In this document: positions 22,091 through 33,904 of the stretch, piece by piece
How the letters are laid out: each line of letters opens with the position of its first letter
Numbering within the stretch: the first letter of the stretch is position 1
Origin: Saccharum officinarum
Lineage: Eukaryota; Streptophyta; Magnoliopsida; Poales; Poaceae
Reading direction: 5' to 3'
Length of the DNA stretch: 64,000 bases
Assembly: GCA_020631735.1 (NCBI GenBank)
Contig: CM036215.1
Location: 11,682,346 to 11,746,345 of the forward strand
Translations under genes and position numbers: made by a program
The notes under the pieces: model-generated
Told to the model about the DNA's origin: nothing
Database searches by the model: none
What the model saw: the letters and a program-made list of their open reading frames with translations, nothing else

Positions 22091-22848
22091 CTGTAGCAAC
22101 AGATAAGATACGACTTAAAATGAGGATCATTTAGGGGATACGAAATTTACTTTAGTCGGGAGTACAGAAATTTTTAAGGAGGGAGTAAATGATATGTATG
22201 ATATAATTAAACATGATGCATGCACGTTCCGTACGCCCTCTCACCTTAGTAGAAACCTAAAGTTCTAACACTAGGCGGTGGCATACATACGTTCTCTCAT
22301 ATAAGCGAAACTATCGGTCTACTCGTTACGCTGTTAGTGTACCTGCAGAAAACCTCATTTCAGCCCAACAGTTTCCCAATATAAGCACACAAGAAAGCAG
22401 TAATTTAAATACTTTCCATATACACATCCCCTGATGTATATACTTAAGTATCAAAGCTACCCGATATAAAGGTTCCCACAATTAAGTGCTTACGTAATTA
22501 CATGGTTTAAACATGTAAAGATGTAAGTCACCAAAACTACTCTCCCCTAGACCGCCGGTTGGACGATCATGCTCTCACAACTCACACTTACCAGAGCGTC
22601 GAGGTAATTGATCCATACATTACCACCCAAGTGGATGACATCCATACAATATCACGCCGTATGGACGACGAAACAGAAACAAACAAGGCCCCCAAGTTAG
22701 TATTTATAATAAGCCACCTAAGAGTCCTTATTTGGGCTAAGGGATGTGATCACTGGCATACCTAAAAAATAATTTTTGAGTTTAACCCTTTTCGCAAACA
22801 AATACTTTTGTTTTTAATTACTCGTAAGATGTGTTTAATGTTGAATTA

Positions 22849-22861
22849 TGCTCCGGTACCA
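22849..22861 (-). promoter_or_regulatory. Primer-binding site of the chromovirus
   Basis: The minus strand reads TGGTACCGGAGCA two bases after the LTR end, close to the TGGTATCAGAGC initiator-Met-tRNA primer site of many gypsy and copia elements. Confidence 0.75.
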
Positions 22862-22863
22862 GC

Positions 22864-25800
22864 TGTAACAGAACCGACCAAATTATAAGAGCACAAGTAC
22901 GAAAACAAGCACCGAAGCGCTCAAATTTTCAAACTTGAGCCCATATAATCCCGGTAGTCAATCGAAATCATGAAGGATCTCAAACCAAACTGCTTACAAC
23001 CAGGATCGCATCATTCAACATACAACATCATACGATACATTTCACAAGTAGTTCTGAAATAAGTTTACACCACGGAGTAGCAATTATTACAAACCAAGTT
23101 TGAAAGTAGCGGAAGCATAACACACACACTAGTTAATTAAATACTGCCAGTCTGGATGATCGACATCCCGCAAAAGCATGAGGAAAGTACATAAAGACGA
23201 TCACGCCCTTGTGATCTAGTCATCATCACCCGCAGGGTGGAGACACGTCTTGCAGAATCCCTGATAAAGCATGTCATCTGCAACAGGAGGGAATAAACCC
23301 TGAGTACTGGAATGTACTCAGCTAGACTTACCCGTCGAAAACCAGAAATAAGATGACACCAAGGATTATGCAAGGCTTACACAAGGGGCTAGCTGACATA
23401 ACATTTTGCATAAAGGCATAAGTAATTGAAATTCTTATAACCTGTACTAGCAGTTATTTTTAGCATTTACCTGTCATCTATCTTAGCACCTGTACTAAAC
23501 ATGCACTTGATTATACTCAAACAATTATCATCATTATATCCAGAGCAGTTATGAATTGTGGCAACATTGTATCATTCCCTTAACCACCAGTTCATTTAAT
23601 GAGATCTACGTTGCCGCTGCTCAAGTCAAGTGCTCACTAACCGGGAGCGACGGCGATTCGAATCGAATTCCTATCCAGCTGGAGGGGTATTTCTAACACT
23701 CACCGTGCAGACCCCTGCCAGGGTCGCACAGGCCACCGTTTCATATGATTCAGGAATCGCGGGTCCGAATAATGTCGCGACCCTAAGGGCGACACTCTGC
23801 CAGGTGATAGGGACTCTAACCCCCCTTGGTCTCACGCCAATGTCCCCAAGCACATCCTTTCTCTCCTCCAAGAAGCAACCTACCATTCGATTCCCGGCCT
23901 GAACCACATTACTCGGCTTCGCGGTCGGAACGACTTATCCGGCCAACTAAGTGTTAGACTGCGTTCAACATGACTCAAGGACGTACAGCGAATCGGTCCT
24001 TAAACGACTCAGACGGGCATAGCTCCACACCCAAGACGTGAAGTGTCTTGCGGCTGTACTATCGAACTCCCGCCCGATCTCAATTTCATTTTTAAGCATG
24101 GTTCCATCCACGATAGCCATAAAGCCACTCGTGACTCCTTCCTACATCTCGCGGATGACCGAAAATCACCCGACTTCTACCGTACTAAGCAGGGCTAAGC
24201 ATTGACACGTGCCTAAACCTAATATAGGATTAAGTACGATATCTGGACAAGGACAGGTATAATGCAACAAGTGTTTTCATATAACTCCTACAACTTAATG
24301 CAGTAAACAATTAAAAATACTCAAGATTAATTTATAAATCAGTAGGTTCAGCATGCACCGGGGCTTGCCTTTGAGAAAGGTTGCGGGTCTGTGGTCCGGA
24401 CACTCGGGTAGATCTTCTGACGGAGCTTCCCCGACGTTGGGTTCTTCTGCTAATTCCTCCGGTTGACTCAGCACCTCCTCCGGTATCACTTGTTCGAATT
24501 CGAGGAGTGTCACCCCCTCCGGTACACCTATTGCATGAGTGCATAATAAATCCCATGAATGCATAATGAAAGATGCAATATGCTCAGAATGAAATGCATT
24601 ACAACAATTTAACGCTCTATTCAAATTACTTCAAAAGAGTAGGTGCAAATTTCCTCTCCGGTAGAGAAGTACTCACCTAATCTACTTAACCTAAGATAAA
24701 GCTGCTCATCCTCAGTTAAGGCCCTAACACCTAACAATTACAAAAGTAGCATGTCTTAGGATATCACACCATAACAATCCGCAAAACACCACAGTAAGCA
24801 TTCTGGACAGCAGCTACTTGTTTTTATCACAACTGGAGATTTACAATTCCAAAAGATATGATCTAAGACAATCTGGAAAGCCTAAGAAATGCATTACAAT
24901 TCATTTTCAGATCTCAACTCCAAACTCCTACGTTTTCCATGTCAAACTTCACAAGTTCCAGAATCTGTCCTCTCAAAACAGAGAGTAGCAGATTTTGAAC
25001 TGCCACTTTAAACAACAGTAACTCTCAAACTACTAAGCCAAATGCTTCCAAATTTTGACACAAGCTAGTTCATCAAGTTTACTCCAACTTTGGTATTTAC
25101 AAGTTTTCCAGCAACCACCTTTATCCAAGGTCAAACCTAGAAATACTATCAGCTGTCCAGAAAACCTAACATTGTAAAGGTTAAATATTTATTGATGTGG
25201 CAAACATTCTCTAAGACCAAACTAATACTACTACAAGTTCACAAATGTCACAAGAACACCAGAAAGTAAGGTGTGACTACCTAGAACATTTATTTATACT
25301 CATTTCTTAATTTACTTAATTAATTAGGTGGAATTTTAAACATATATGTAAACTGCTCCTAAAATTCTACAAAAATTACAGGGGACTCTCTGACCCAAAA
25401 AGAGACTACTGTACAATTTTGAACTCAATTTAATCACAGGAACTCTCTGAACAAAATTCATAAGCCAAAAAGGCTGGTTTTTGCATAAAGAGGAAACCCT
25501 ATTGAAAAGTGTCAAACAACAGATTTCATATTTTTCTTAGACACTTTAAGGTACCAAGACATTCTCCAAAAATTTATAAGAACATTTCACATGTAGAAAA
25601 ATTACTAAATTTCATCCAAGCATTTCCTAAAATAACAAGATAGCATTATAACTTGAAAAATACTTAAGCACTGCTGCCCAAATTTTTACCAGAGCTAGGG
25701 CAAGCATAAATTAGCCTAACCACCAAATTTCATAATTTTTGGAATACTACAGCTCAAGTTATACATTTAACAAATTTGCATACATTTCAAAACACATTTG

Positions 25801-26125
25801 AAAGATCTATTAAATTCTTCAGAAAACTAAACATCACATATCAGATTTATATTTTTCTAAAATACTACACATCATGTAGATCCTAACAAAATTTATCTCA
25901 TAATTTTTGGGCAAGTAAAACCCTAGATCTTCTTTTTTTCCAAATCTTACTTAAAACTGTGACAAAATAAAGAAATGAAATAAATCCCATTTGAAACTGG
26001 GCCGGCCCGGCTTGCTAGCGCGGCCCAGCCAGCGCGCGGCTTGCCTCGGCGCCCGCGCGCGCGCGGCGCTGACAGTGCGGGCCCGCAGGCCAGAGAGAGA
26101 GAGAGCGAAAGGGGGAAGACGGCCG
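22864..26125 (-). mobile_element. Chromovirus 5' LTR (outer end truncated)
   Basis: It begins TGTAACAGAACCGACC on the plus strand just after the PBS, i.e. the LTR 3' end in sense orientation. It runs at least 3.26 kb, long but usual for Tekay-type elements. It contains the 'AATAAACCCTGAGTAC' block near 23290, a long AT-rich section, then a GC-rich section with alternating GC near 26050 and a (GA)n run at 26093-26105. It ends abruptly near 26125, where Tat-element RNase H sequence begins, so the true LTR end is missing. Confidence 0.65.
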
Positions 26126-26126
26126 T

Positions 26127-28030
26127 GTCCTATGCGCCGTGAAAAGCTATCAAGTCGCAGGTGTTAGCAGATTTCCTGGCTGAGTGGACCGACACCCAAC
26201 TCCCCCTGCACAGCTTCAGGCGGAGCTGTGGACCATGTACTTCGACGGGTCATTGATGAAAACAGGAGCAGGCGTGGGTTTGCTCTTCGTCTCACCCCTC
26301 GAGGTTCACATGCGCTACGTCATCCGGCTTCATTTTCCTGCGTCTAACAACGTCGCCGAATACGAGGCGCTCGTCACGGGATTAAGAATCGCCGTCGAGC
26401 TCGGGGTCCGACACCTTGACGTTCGAGGCGACTCCCAACTCGTGATCGATCAGGTCATGAAGAGCTTGAGCTGCCGTGACCCCAAGATGGAAGCCTACTG
26501 CCAAGAAGTACGGCGCCTCGAGGACAAGTTTCACGGCCTCGAGCTCAACCACATCGCACGCAGGTATAATAAGGCCGCCGATGAACTGGCAAAAATCGCG
26601 TCCAGTCGAGCTACGGTTCCACCGGACGTTTTCGTAAAAGACCTTCAGCAGCCATTCGTCGACCTCGGGCCAGACGGAGGGGTTGACAGGACGTCACTCG
26701 ACCCTCCACCTGAGGCAGAAGCCCCCTCGACCGGGGCTGAAGCCATGCAGGTGGAAGACTTGACCCCACCGTCTGACCTCGAGCCTGACTGGCGCGTCCC
26801 ATACCTCGACTACCTCAGCCAAGGGGACCTCCCCTCGGACAAGATTGAGGCTCGACGGATCGCACGCCGGGCCAAAACCTTTGTAATCATGGGCGACAGT
26901 AGAGAGCTCTACCGCCGTAGCCCTACTGGTATCCTCCAACGATGCATCACAAATGAGCAAGGCAGGAACCTGCTCAGCGATCTCCACTCGGGGGCTTGCG
27001 GTCACCACGCAGCACCTCGAACCCTCGTTGGAAATGCCTTTCGACAAGGATTCTATTGGCCGACCGCGGTCTCCGACGCTGTCAAGCTAGTACGCTCCTG
27101 CAAGGGTTGTCAGTACTATGCAAGACGAACCCATCTCCCGGCACATGCCCTGCAAACTATCTCCATCACATGGTCGTTTGCCGTTTGGGGGCTCGACCTT
27201 GTCGGACCATTGAAAAGGACAACTGGCAGCTTCACCCACTTGCTCGTCGCAATCGACAAATTCTCCAAGTGGATCGAGGCCCGCCCTATCACCAACATCA
27301 GGTCCGAGCAAGCTGTGCTCTTCTTCACCAACATTATTCATCGCTTTGGGGTCCCCAACTGTATCATCACAGACAATGGCACCCAGTTCACTGGCAAAAA
27401 GTTTTTGGATTTCTACGACAGCCACCACATCCGGGTGCTCTGGTCAGCCGTGGCCCATCCAAAAACAAACGGTCAGGTCGAACGTGCCAATGGCATGGTC
27501 CTACAAGGCCTGAAGCCCAGAATCTTTGACAAACTAAATAGACATAGCAAAAGATGGGCAGCCGAGCTACCCTCGGTCCTGTGGAGCCTAAGACAACGCC
27601 GAGTCGAGCCACGGGGTTCACTCCGTTCTTCCTAGTCTACGGGTCTGAGGCTATGCTCCCAACTGATATAGAATACGGATCCCCAAGGTTGAAGGCCTAC
27701 AACGAAAGAAATAACGACGCCACAAGATGGGACGCCCTCGACCAGCTCGAGGAAGCCCGAGATGTGGCTCTGTTGCATTCTGCTAGGTACCAGCAGGGTC
27801 TCCGACGCTACCACGATAGACACGTCCGCAAGCATGACCTCAACGTTGGCGACTTGGTGCTACGGCGGAACCAGAACACCAAGGGACGGCACAAGCTCAC
27901 GCCACCATAGGAAGGGCCGTACATCATCACAGAAGTACTAAAGCCGGGCACCTACAAGCTATCCAACGAGAAGGGCGAAATCCTCACCAACGCTTGGAAC
28001 ATTGAACAGCTACGTCGCTTCTTTCCTTAA
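26127..28030 (+). pseudogene. Tat-lineage gypsy RNase H and integrase (5'-truncated)
   Basis: Homology starts at once with 'AIKSQVLADFLAEWTD' (about 26150), then an RNase H ('WTMYFDGSLMKTGAGVG', 'NNVAEYEALVTGLRIA', 'DSQLVIDQV'), an integrase zinc finger (His-His-Cys-Cys around 26990-27115) and a DDE core ('WGLDLVGPL', 'IITDNGTQF', 'PKTNGQVERANG'). It ends 'NAWNIEQLRRFFP' at about 28030. Lesions: a stop near 26144, a missing base in a C-run near 26195, a one-base loss near 27595 that moves the reading frame, and an in-frame TAG at 27908. Gag, protease and RT are absent. This is the 3' part of the element that ends with the LTR at 45748-46880. Confidence 0.85.
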
Positions 28031-28711
28031 AAAGCCTTGAGGCTCTGTAATTTCTTTTTCGTCAATAAAGAATACAGCGATGTTCAAACTTTCGTTTCAC
28101 AATGAGAAAGGATCGACTCTACACTCCCAGAATCGACCCTCCCTCGGGGGCTATAAGGGGGGAACCCCCAGTCCTCGAAAAAACTTATGCTCTTTTTTAA
28201 ATTTAAGAACCGCTTCTTAGATCGACTTCGCTGCAAGAGCACCCTAAGGTTCGAAAGGGCCCTCGAGTCAGGAGTATCACCTACGCCTCCGAGGCTACGG
28301 TACCTCCACTCACCCCTTACACCTTTTAGAGGTGCGACTTCATGCTAGGGAGATCTAAATAACGGTTCCTAACTTTGAAAAAGAACATACCCCCTGTCGC
28401 TTAGATTAGGCTCTCACATGATTTACAAGGCCGCAACATCACCCTGAAGCTCAAGGGCAGTTGAGCCATGAGATCACTTACGCCCCTGAGGCTACGATAC
28501 CTCCACTCGCTCCCTTACGCCAAAGGATGTAACTGCGTGCTAAGTAAATGACGCGAGAACACGATCCAAGCGATAAAGGGAAGAAAAGCTCGAATAAAAC
28601 TAAATTAGCCACGAACCGGTTTATGTTTCGAGTTTTTAGGGCCTTCGAGGCCACCACGACCAAAATTCAAAATACTAACTTATTACATGGGCCTTCATGC
28701 CCAGATTTGGC
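28031..28711 (+). repeat. Tat element spacer with two related repeats
   Basis: Non-coding DNA between pol and the antisense gene. AATAAAG near 28063 could act as a poly(A) signal. A block reading 'CGCC(C/T)C(C/T)GAGGCTAC' followed by 'TACCTCCACTC' occurs near 28285 and again near 28480, about 195 bp apart, as a diverged pair. Nothing else recognised. Confidence 0.45.
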
Positions 28712-31700
28712 TTACAGGCCCTCATCGTCAGCAGGCGGAACCACCTCGGCTTCAAAAAGCGAGGCCAGATGACTTCCAGGCTCTTTCGCGGCTTCAATCA
28801 GCTCCACGCAGGCATCCTCGTTCTCCTCGTCTGTCTGATCCGGGTCTGTGATGAAGCCCTCAGTGACGAGCTTCATGTCGAACACAAACCCTGAACGGAC
28901 GATGGCCAGCGCCCTCTTCACGCCGTGATGGAGGCCGTCCCGTATCTTCTCCCGGGCAAGGCGGCCCAGCGCCACCATCCGACGGGCGAAGGAGTTCCCC
29001 GGAACATCTTCCCCGGTGTCGGCATCGGGCTCGACCCCCAGGCCATCACACACGGTGGTGATCGTGCCCTGGAGCAGTTGGGTCCTCCAGATCTCGGCTT
29101 CGAGGAGGCTCTGGAAGGAGTTGGCAGAAGATTGGGCCTCTCGATTCTCCCTCTCCAGCTCTGAAACACGACAAACAAATTAACACCCAACGCGAGGCCC
29201 TCAACGTCGTGGCCGTAACAATCACACTTACCCTCGATATGGGTCTGCAGGCCCACGACCTCGTCGCGAAGCCCCCCGTACGTCCGCTCGAGCCCTCAGA
29301 GGGCGCTGTCCTTGTCACCGATGGTCGCCTTTAGCGCCTCGATCTCTTGCCGAGCAGCCTCGAGAGCTGCGTCCTTCTCTTGGATGGCTCCCTTCAGCGT
29401 CGTGACCTCGTCCCTCAGAGCATCAGAATGAGCGGCGGCCTGCTCGACCTCGACGTTGAGGGCGTCGCGCTGATGGCTAACCTAGGAGACATCCTCCTCG
29501 AGCTCCTTCACCCGTGTCGACAGGGGCTCGAGATCTCTGCGGGCCTGGGCAGCCTCCTCCCGAGCCTTGTCCATGTCAGTACGCATCACGGCTTCAGCCG
29601 CCCAAGCCTGCATCGCCTCCTCTTTCACCACCGCGTACGCGACGCGCAGCTCAGCCATTTCGGCGTTCTGATCGGAAAGCCGTTTCTGGGCCTCCTCGAC
29701 CAGGACCCATTGCTGAGACAGCGCGGCCCACACGCCCCTCTCATCCCGGATGAAGAGTGACTTGCGGCGGGAGTACTCCTTCAGCTCCTGAACGCAATCC
29801 GAAAAACCAAAAAGGTTAAAAAGCCGAGGGAAAAAGACACCAAGAAAACCACGGAAGGACGACGGGTCGATCATACCTCGGTGGCATCCCACGTACTCCG
29901 CATGGCCTCGGACGCCACTCCGAGCAACCGATCAAGGTGCCAGCGGACGCCCTCGAGGTACTCCTATCGGTGCACTTCGTCTTTGTCGTTCAGGACGAAG
30001 ACGGGCTCGGCGTCGGGGTTCGCGGCGTCCCTAAACTGGAGGGACGGCCCCCCCACCTCGGTATCTCCGTCTCTGCCCGCGCTATCGCCAGCGCGGCGAT
30101 GTCGGGCCATGACGACGATGACCCAACCGGGGCGTCTCCCGGTCCCGCGGAAGGACCGGCCTCACCCCCAGTTTTCGCCTCTCCAACGGCCGTTGAGGCA
30201 CCGGCCTGATCCGCGGCCTCGCCCCCCTCGACCCCCATCACTTGTTTGCCTTTGTCCGGGGGGTGTCGTCGAGGGTAAGGTCCACGGTCATGGGTGCCCA
30301 TCCTCCTAGGGGAACTGGCCCCTCAACCGCCGGCTCCTCCGGAGCCGGCGCCTCGACCGACGACGGCTCCGCTACCCGCGCCTCGACCGTTGGCGCCCCC
30401 GAAGCCGGCGCCTCTTCTTCTGGTGCTCCGGTCAGGGGCTCGACCGCCCCGCCCTCCACCATACCCGCTCGCTGCGCCGACGGGTCTTGCTGCGGCCGCG
30501 ACCCCCTCGCCGAGGCCGCCTCCTGACCCGACGCCGACGCGACCTCATCCGTGGTCACGTCAGCACCCGCCCGCTCCGCGCCACGGACGGGTGCCTCGCC
30601 CGTCACGACCTCGACGGCGGCCTCGGCCGTCGCCGACGACCTGGGCCCCGCCTCGACGGCACCGGGCGCCACCACCTCCGCCGGTTCGGACCCCTCCACG
30701 GCAGGATCAGGGCCAGCAACCGCCGTGGCATCCACTGCCCCCTGCCATTGTTGCAGGCGCCCCTTCGCGGCCTCGACCTGCCGGACCCAGGCCGCATCCT
30801 GCTCCGCCATCCGGTTGAGGACAACGGCGCTGGCCCACAGCGACTTCATGGGGGTAAGCCCCATTGGCTCTGCCTTCCGCTTTAACCTACAAAGTGAGAA
30901 GAAATGTCAGCCAATGGACCCCGAGAAAGGCAGAACAATCGAGCAGAGACGCTTACCCGGAAATCGGCACCAAGGGCCTCGACCCCGTGCGACCCGAGCC
31001 CCTCGGGGCGACCAATTGTGGCCTCGCAGCGGCCTCACCCACAGGCCGGGCACTCCTTGGGGCCCCGACCGACGCACCGCCTAGCGCCCTCTGTGCCTCC
31101 GAGGCCAGCTGGCCTCGGGTTCTCACGCCTACTGACGCCGCCGCCGATGACGACGCCGGTACCGCCGTCCTAGCCCCTGCCCGAGCTTGCGGGACCTGGG
31201 CTGGTGTGGGCGTCCCCGTTGACCCCTCTTGCTGGGTCCAGGGTAAAACGGCCCCTCCCATCGAGGGGCCCGTCTCCTTCTCCGTCTTCTCCTCCTCCCC
31301 GGACGCCTCGATCACGACGACCGAGGAGGACGCCCCCCTGATGGGCTCCAGCAGGGGGCGAATGTCGGGAAGGTCCCCCAGTCCGGTCATGGTCTCATAC
31401 CGCGACAGGGCGTCATCGTCTTCGCCGCTGCTGTCGTCGTCCTCCCCCGAGATCGTCTCGGAAGGCGACGGCGCCAGGGGGACCCCGTCGATGGTCTGCT
31501 GGCGCCGGAGCCTCTTCAACGCCTCCGCCTCTTTGGCCTTGCGGATTGCCCGCTTCTTGGTCGTCTCCTTGGTTTGCTTCTTCTTGGAGGCATGCTGGCG
31601 TCGAGCCTCCCGGGCGGGCCGGTCCTCTGGGACTGGCGGACGCGTTTCCCGCAGCGCCGACAAATCCTACGCGCCGGCCTCGACCAAATCAGCGAAATCC

Positions 31701-32663
31701 AAAAATAAACGAAATTAACAAACATACTAGCCCTAAGATACGTACCACGAGCTCGAACCCTTCGGTAGGTCTCATAGGGACCCGGTTGGCCTCCTCCACC
31801 TTGAAGTTTCCAACCATCCGGCGTGCTCGCCGGAGGACCTCCTCGAGGGCAAGGGATTCATGGGACATCCGGGTCCCCTCCAGAGATGCCTCCAGAGTCA
31901 TCTGGTCGAGGCGGAGACGCCACCGGCACAGCGGCATCACTCTGCGGCGATGGAAGGCCGCGGCCACCACCGCAGCTGTCAAGCCCCGAAGGCGAAGCTG
32001 CTGCAGCGCCGCCAGCAGCGGGTCCAGGCGCGGCTTCTCGGCTTCCGGCACTCCGTACATCCAGCGATCCTCTCGAGCGGTCAGCACGTGGCCGGTGTAC
32101 CTCGGCAACTGATTTTCATCGTTGCGGAGGTAGAACCAACCCTCGTGCCACCCGCTGTTCGAAGAGATGAGGCGAGCCGGGATGTACAGATCCGCCCAGC
32201 TCGACCTCACCTGCAGGACGCAGCTACCTACTCGAGCCACGCACAGGACGCCCTTCTCCCCCGCCTTCTTGGCGAAGAGCTCGGCCTTGAAAAGGTGAAG
32301 CCACAGGTTCCACTGCGGCTCCACCCCAAGGTAGCCCTCGCAGACCGCCGCGAAGATGGCGGCCTGCGCGACGGCGTTGGGGGCAAGGTGGTGAAGCTCC
32401 ACTCGGTAGTAGTGGAGGAGCACGCGCATGAAGACGGATGCCGGCACGCCAAACCCCCGCTCGTGGAAGCAGACAAAGCTCACCACGTACCCTTCAGGGG
32501 GCGCCGGCTCCCGGTGGCCAGGAGGCGGCGCGATCCACTCCAGCTGCGACCTGCTCGTCTTTGGCCGCAGCAGCCCGTCCTCGACCAACTCTTCCAACCT
32601 CCTCTCCGTCACCGAGGAGGCGGCCCAGTCGTCGGTGGGGAGGATCTGGCTCTTTCCTGCCAT
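28712..32663 (-). pseudogene. Antisense five-exon gene of the Tat element (gypsy-type transposon domain, PF04195-like)
   Basis: Transcribed opposite to pol. Exons by consensus splice sites: 32663-31746, 31666-30957, 30886-29877, 29787-29232, 29160-28712; introns are 79, 70, 89 and 71 bp, all GT..AG. Exon 1 (306 codons, starting 'MAGKSQILPTDDW') resembles the plant 'putative gypsy type transposon' domain, with 'GYVVSFVCFHERGFGVPAS' and 'WHEGWFYLRND'. Exon 2 is Lys/Arg-rich then acidic, exon 3 is low-complexity Ala/Pro/Glu, exon 4 is a coiled coil, and exon 5 holds a conserved C-terminus ('GNSFARRMVALGRLAREKIRDG') ending at 28712. Frames break in G/C runs near 30258 and 30050, with stops near 29968, 29482 and 29296. 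Antisense genes between pol and the 3' LTR are known from Tat elements such as Grande. Function unknown. Confidence 0.7.
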
Positions 32664-32808
32664 CGATGCTATCGGAAGGGGGGTGGATGGAGAGGATGCG
32701 GTGGCGGCAGTGACGCGGGCGGAGAGCGCGATAAGGCAAGGGTTGTCTGAGGCAGAAGATTGCAGGGGCGCAAGGAACCGGTGGGGAACGCAGACCCCTA
32801 GGCCTTGA

Positions 32809-32815
32809 TTTTATA
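32809..32815 (-). promoter_or_regulatory. TATA box of the antisense gene
   Basis: The minus strand reads CATATAAAATC, with TATAAAA about 150 nt upstream of the antisense ATG at 32663, a normal plant promoter distance. It suggests the antisense gene has its own promoter rather than relying on an LTR. Confidence 0.5.
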
Positions 32816-33049
32816 TGCCCAGACGGAAGCCCAACGGCCGCACAAAAAGGTAGGAACAGTTTCCCGCATTAAACACGCCCACCTAACAGTTTCCTTACAT
32901 CTCGCAGGAATTGGGCACGTGGTCGTCCCCCACGTCGTAACCGTACGCCACGTCGCCCACTACCGCGCCGATCTCGCCTCCCCTCCTAAAAAGACGCGCC
33001 CGACTAACGGGCGGGGGAGGGATCCGTGGATGGATATTCCCAGATACCT

Positions 33050-33125
33050 GGGAAACGGGCCCTGAGCCCGGTATGAGCCTCGAGGGAGCAGAAGCTGGCC
33101 CTCGACCAGGGTTCGACAGCTGCCC
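33050..33125 (+). repeat. Tandem-repeat remnant left of the Sirevirus
   Basis: The sequence 'GCTGGCCCTCGACCAGGG' then 'TTCGACAGC' and the TSD TGCCC matches the end of each 485-bp unit at 44158-45560. It shows that the Sirevirus landed inside this tandem array. Confidence 0.75.
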
Positions 33126-33904
33126 TGAAAGTCCCTAGTTTGGTTTTGGCTAATTGATGAAACCTAGGACTAACCTTTGTATCTAAGTGGATGATTTAGA
33201 TAAAGGTGGTCGTTGAATATGAGACATGACATTAACTCATGTGACCAAGATGGTGAAGACCAAGATGAGGCTTGGCTCGATGGACCGGTTGTAAAGGTGA
33301 AGGGCAAGTCGAGGCTTCGAAGCGAAGGACCATGCGATGGTGAAGCTTGAGCAAGACTTGGCGCCGATGGACCGATGCAACGGTAAAGAGCAAGTGAAGT
33401 CAAGGTCGATGGATCGAGATGGTCATGTGATGATATGAAGTGGATCATATCATTTGGAGAAACAAAATGGGCTCAAGGCAAAGGTATAACCATAGGGCCA
33501 TTTTGTTTTACACTCAAGACACCATAGAGGGTGTGAGTGGTTTAGGGTCGATAGCCGAACTATTAAGAGGGGAAATCTTATCGGTTATTCGACGCACGGG
33601 TGCCACTAGGTGAATTCATGAAGTGCATTGCATGTAGGGCCTAGTGAGCTAACTGGAAAACCTTTGAAAATGATTGAGAAAAAGCTAACACACAAGCACA
33701 TGGAGGTGTACACTTGATGGTGTTGGCACATTTGCAAAGGTGGCGTTGGTCGCGCTGTGGTTTGCGGGTATAGAGAGGTTTGGGTTCCTCTCTCCCTCCC
33801 GCCGAGCGTGCGAGCGCGGGATTCAGGCGATTTCGGAGAAGTGAAATGCCTATTTTCCATTGCGCCGGAAGTCGAAAAGAAACGGAGGCGAACGCGGTCA
33901 CGGA

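Larger units (their letters stand above)
15480..26125 (-). mobile_element. Tekay/Del-type chromovirus (Ty3/gypsy)
   Basis: A minus-strand element with, in sense order: 5' LTR (26125 down to 22864, outer end missing), PBS (22861-22849), an extra ORF with a histone-H3-like start (22090-21476), gag-pol (20817 to about 16392), polypurine tract (16432-16420) and 3' LTR (16419 down to the gap). The chromodomain after the integrase and the RT phrases place it in the Tekay/Del chromoviruses. LTR ends are TGTAACA..TGTTACA. Pol is broken by one frameshift and at least two stops. The outer U3 of the 5' LTR is lost at a junction with a Tat element. Confidence 0.85.

Noticed and set aside
30242..32808. 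Long plus-strand frames of up to about 296 codons
   Set aside because: They are antisense shadows of the GC-rich antisense gene exons, which alone show splice sites and family motifs.
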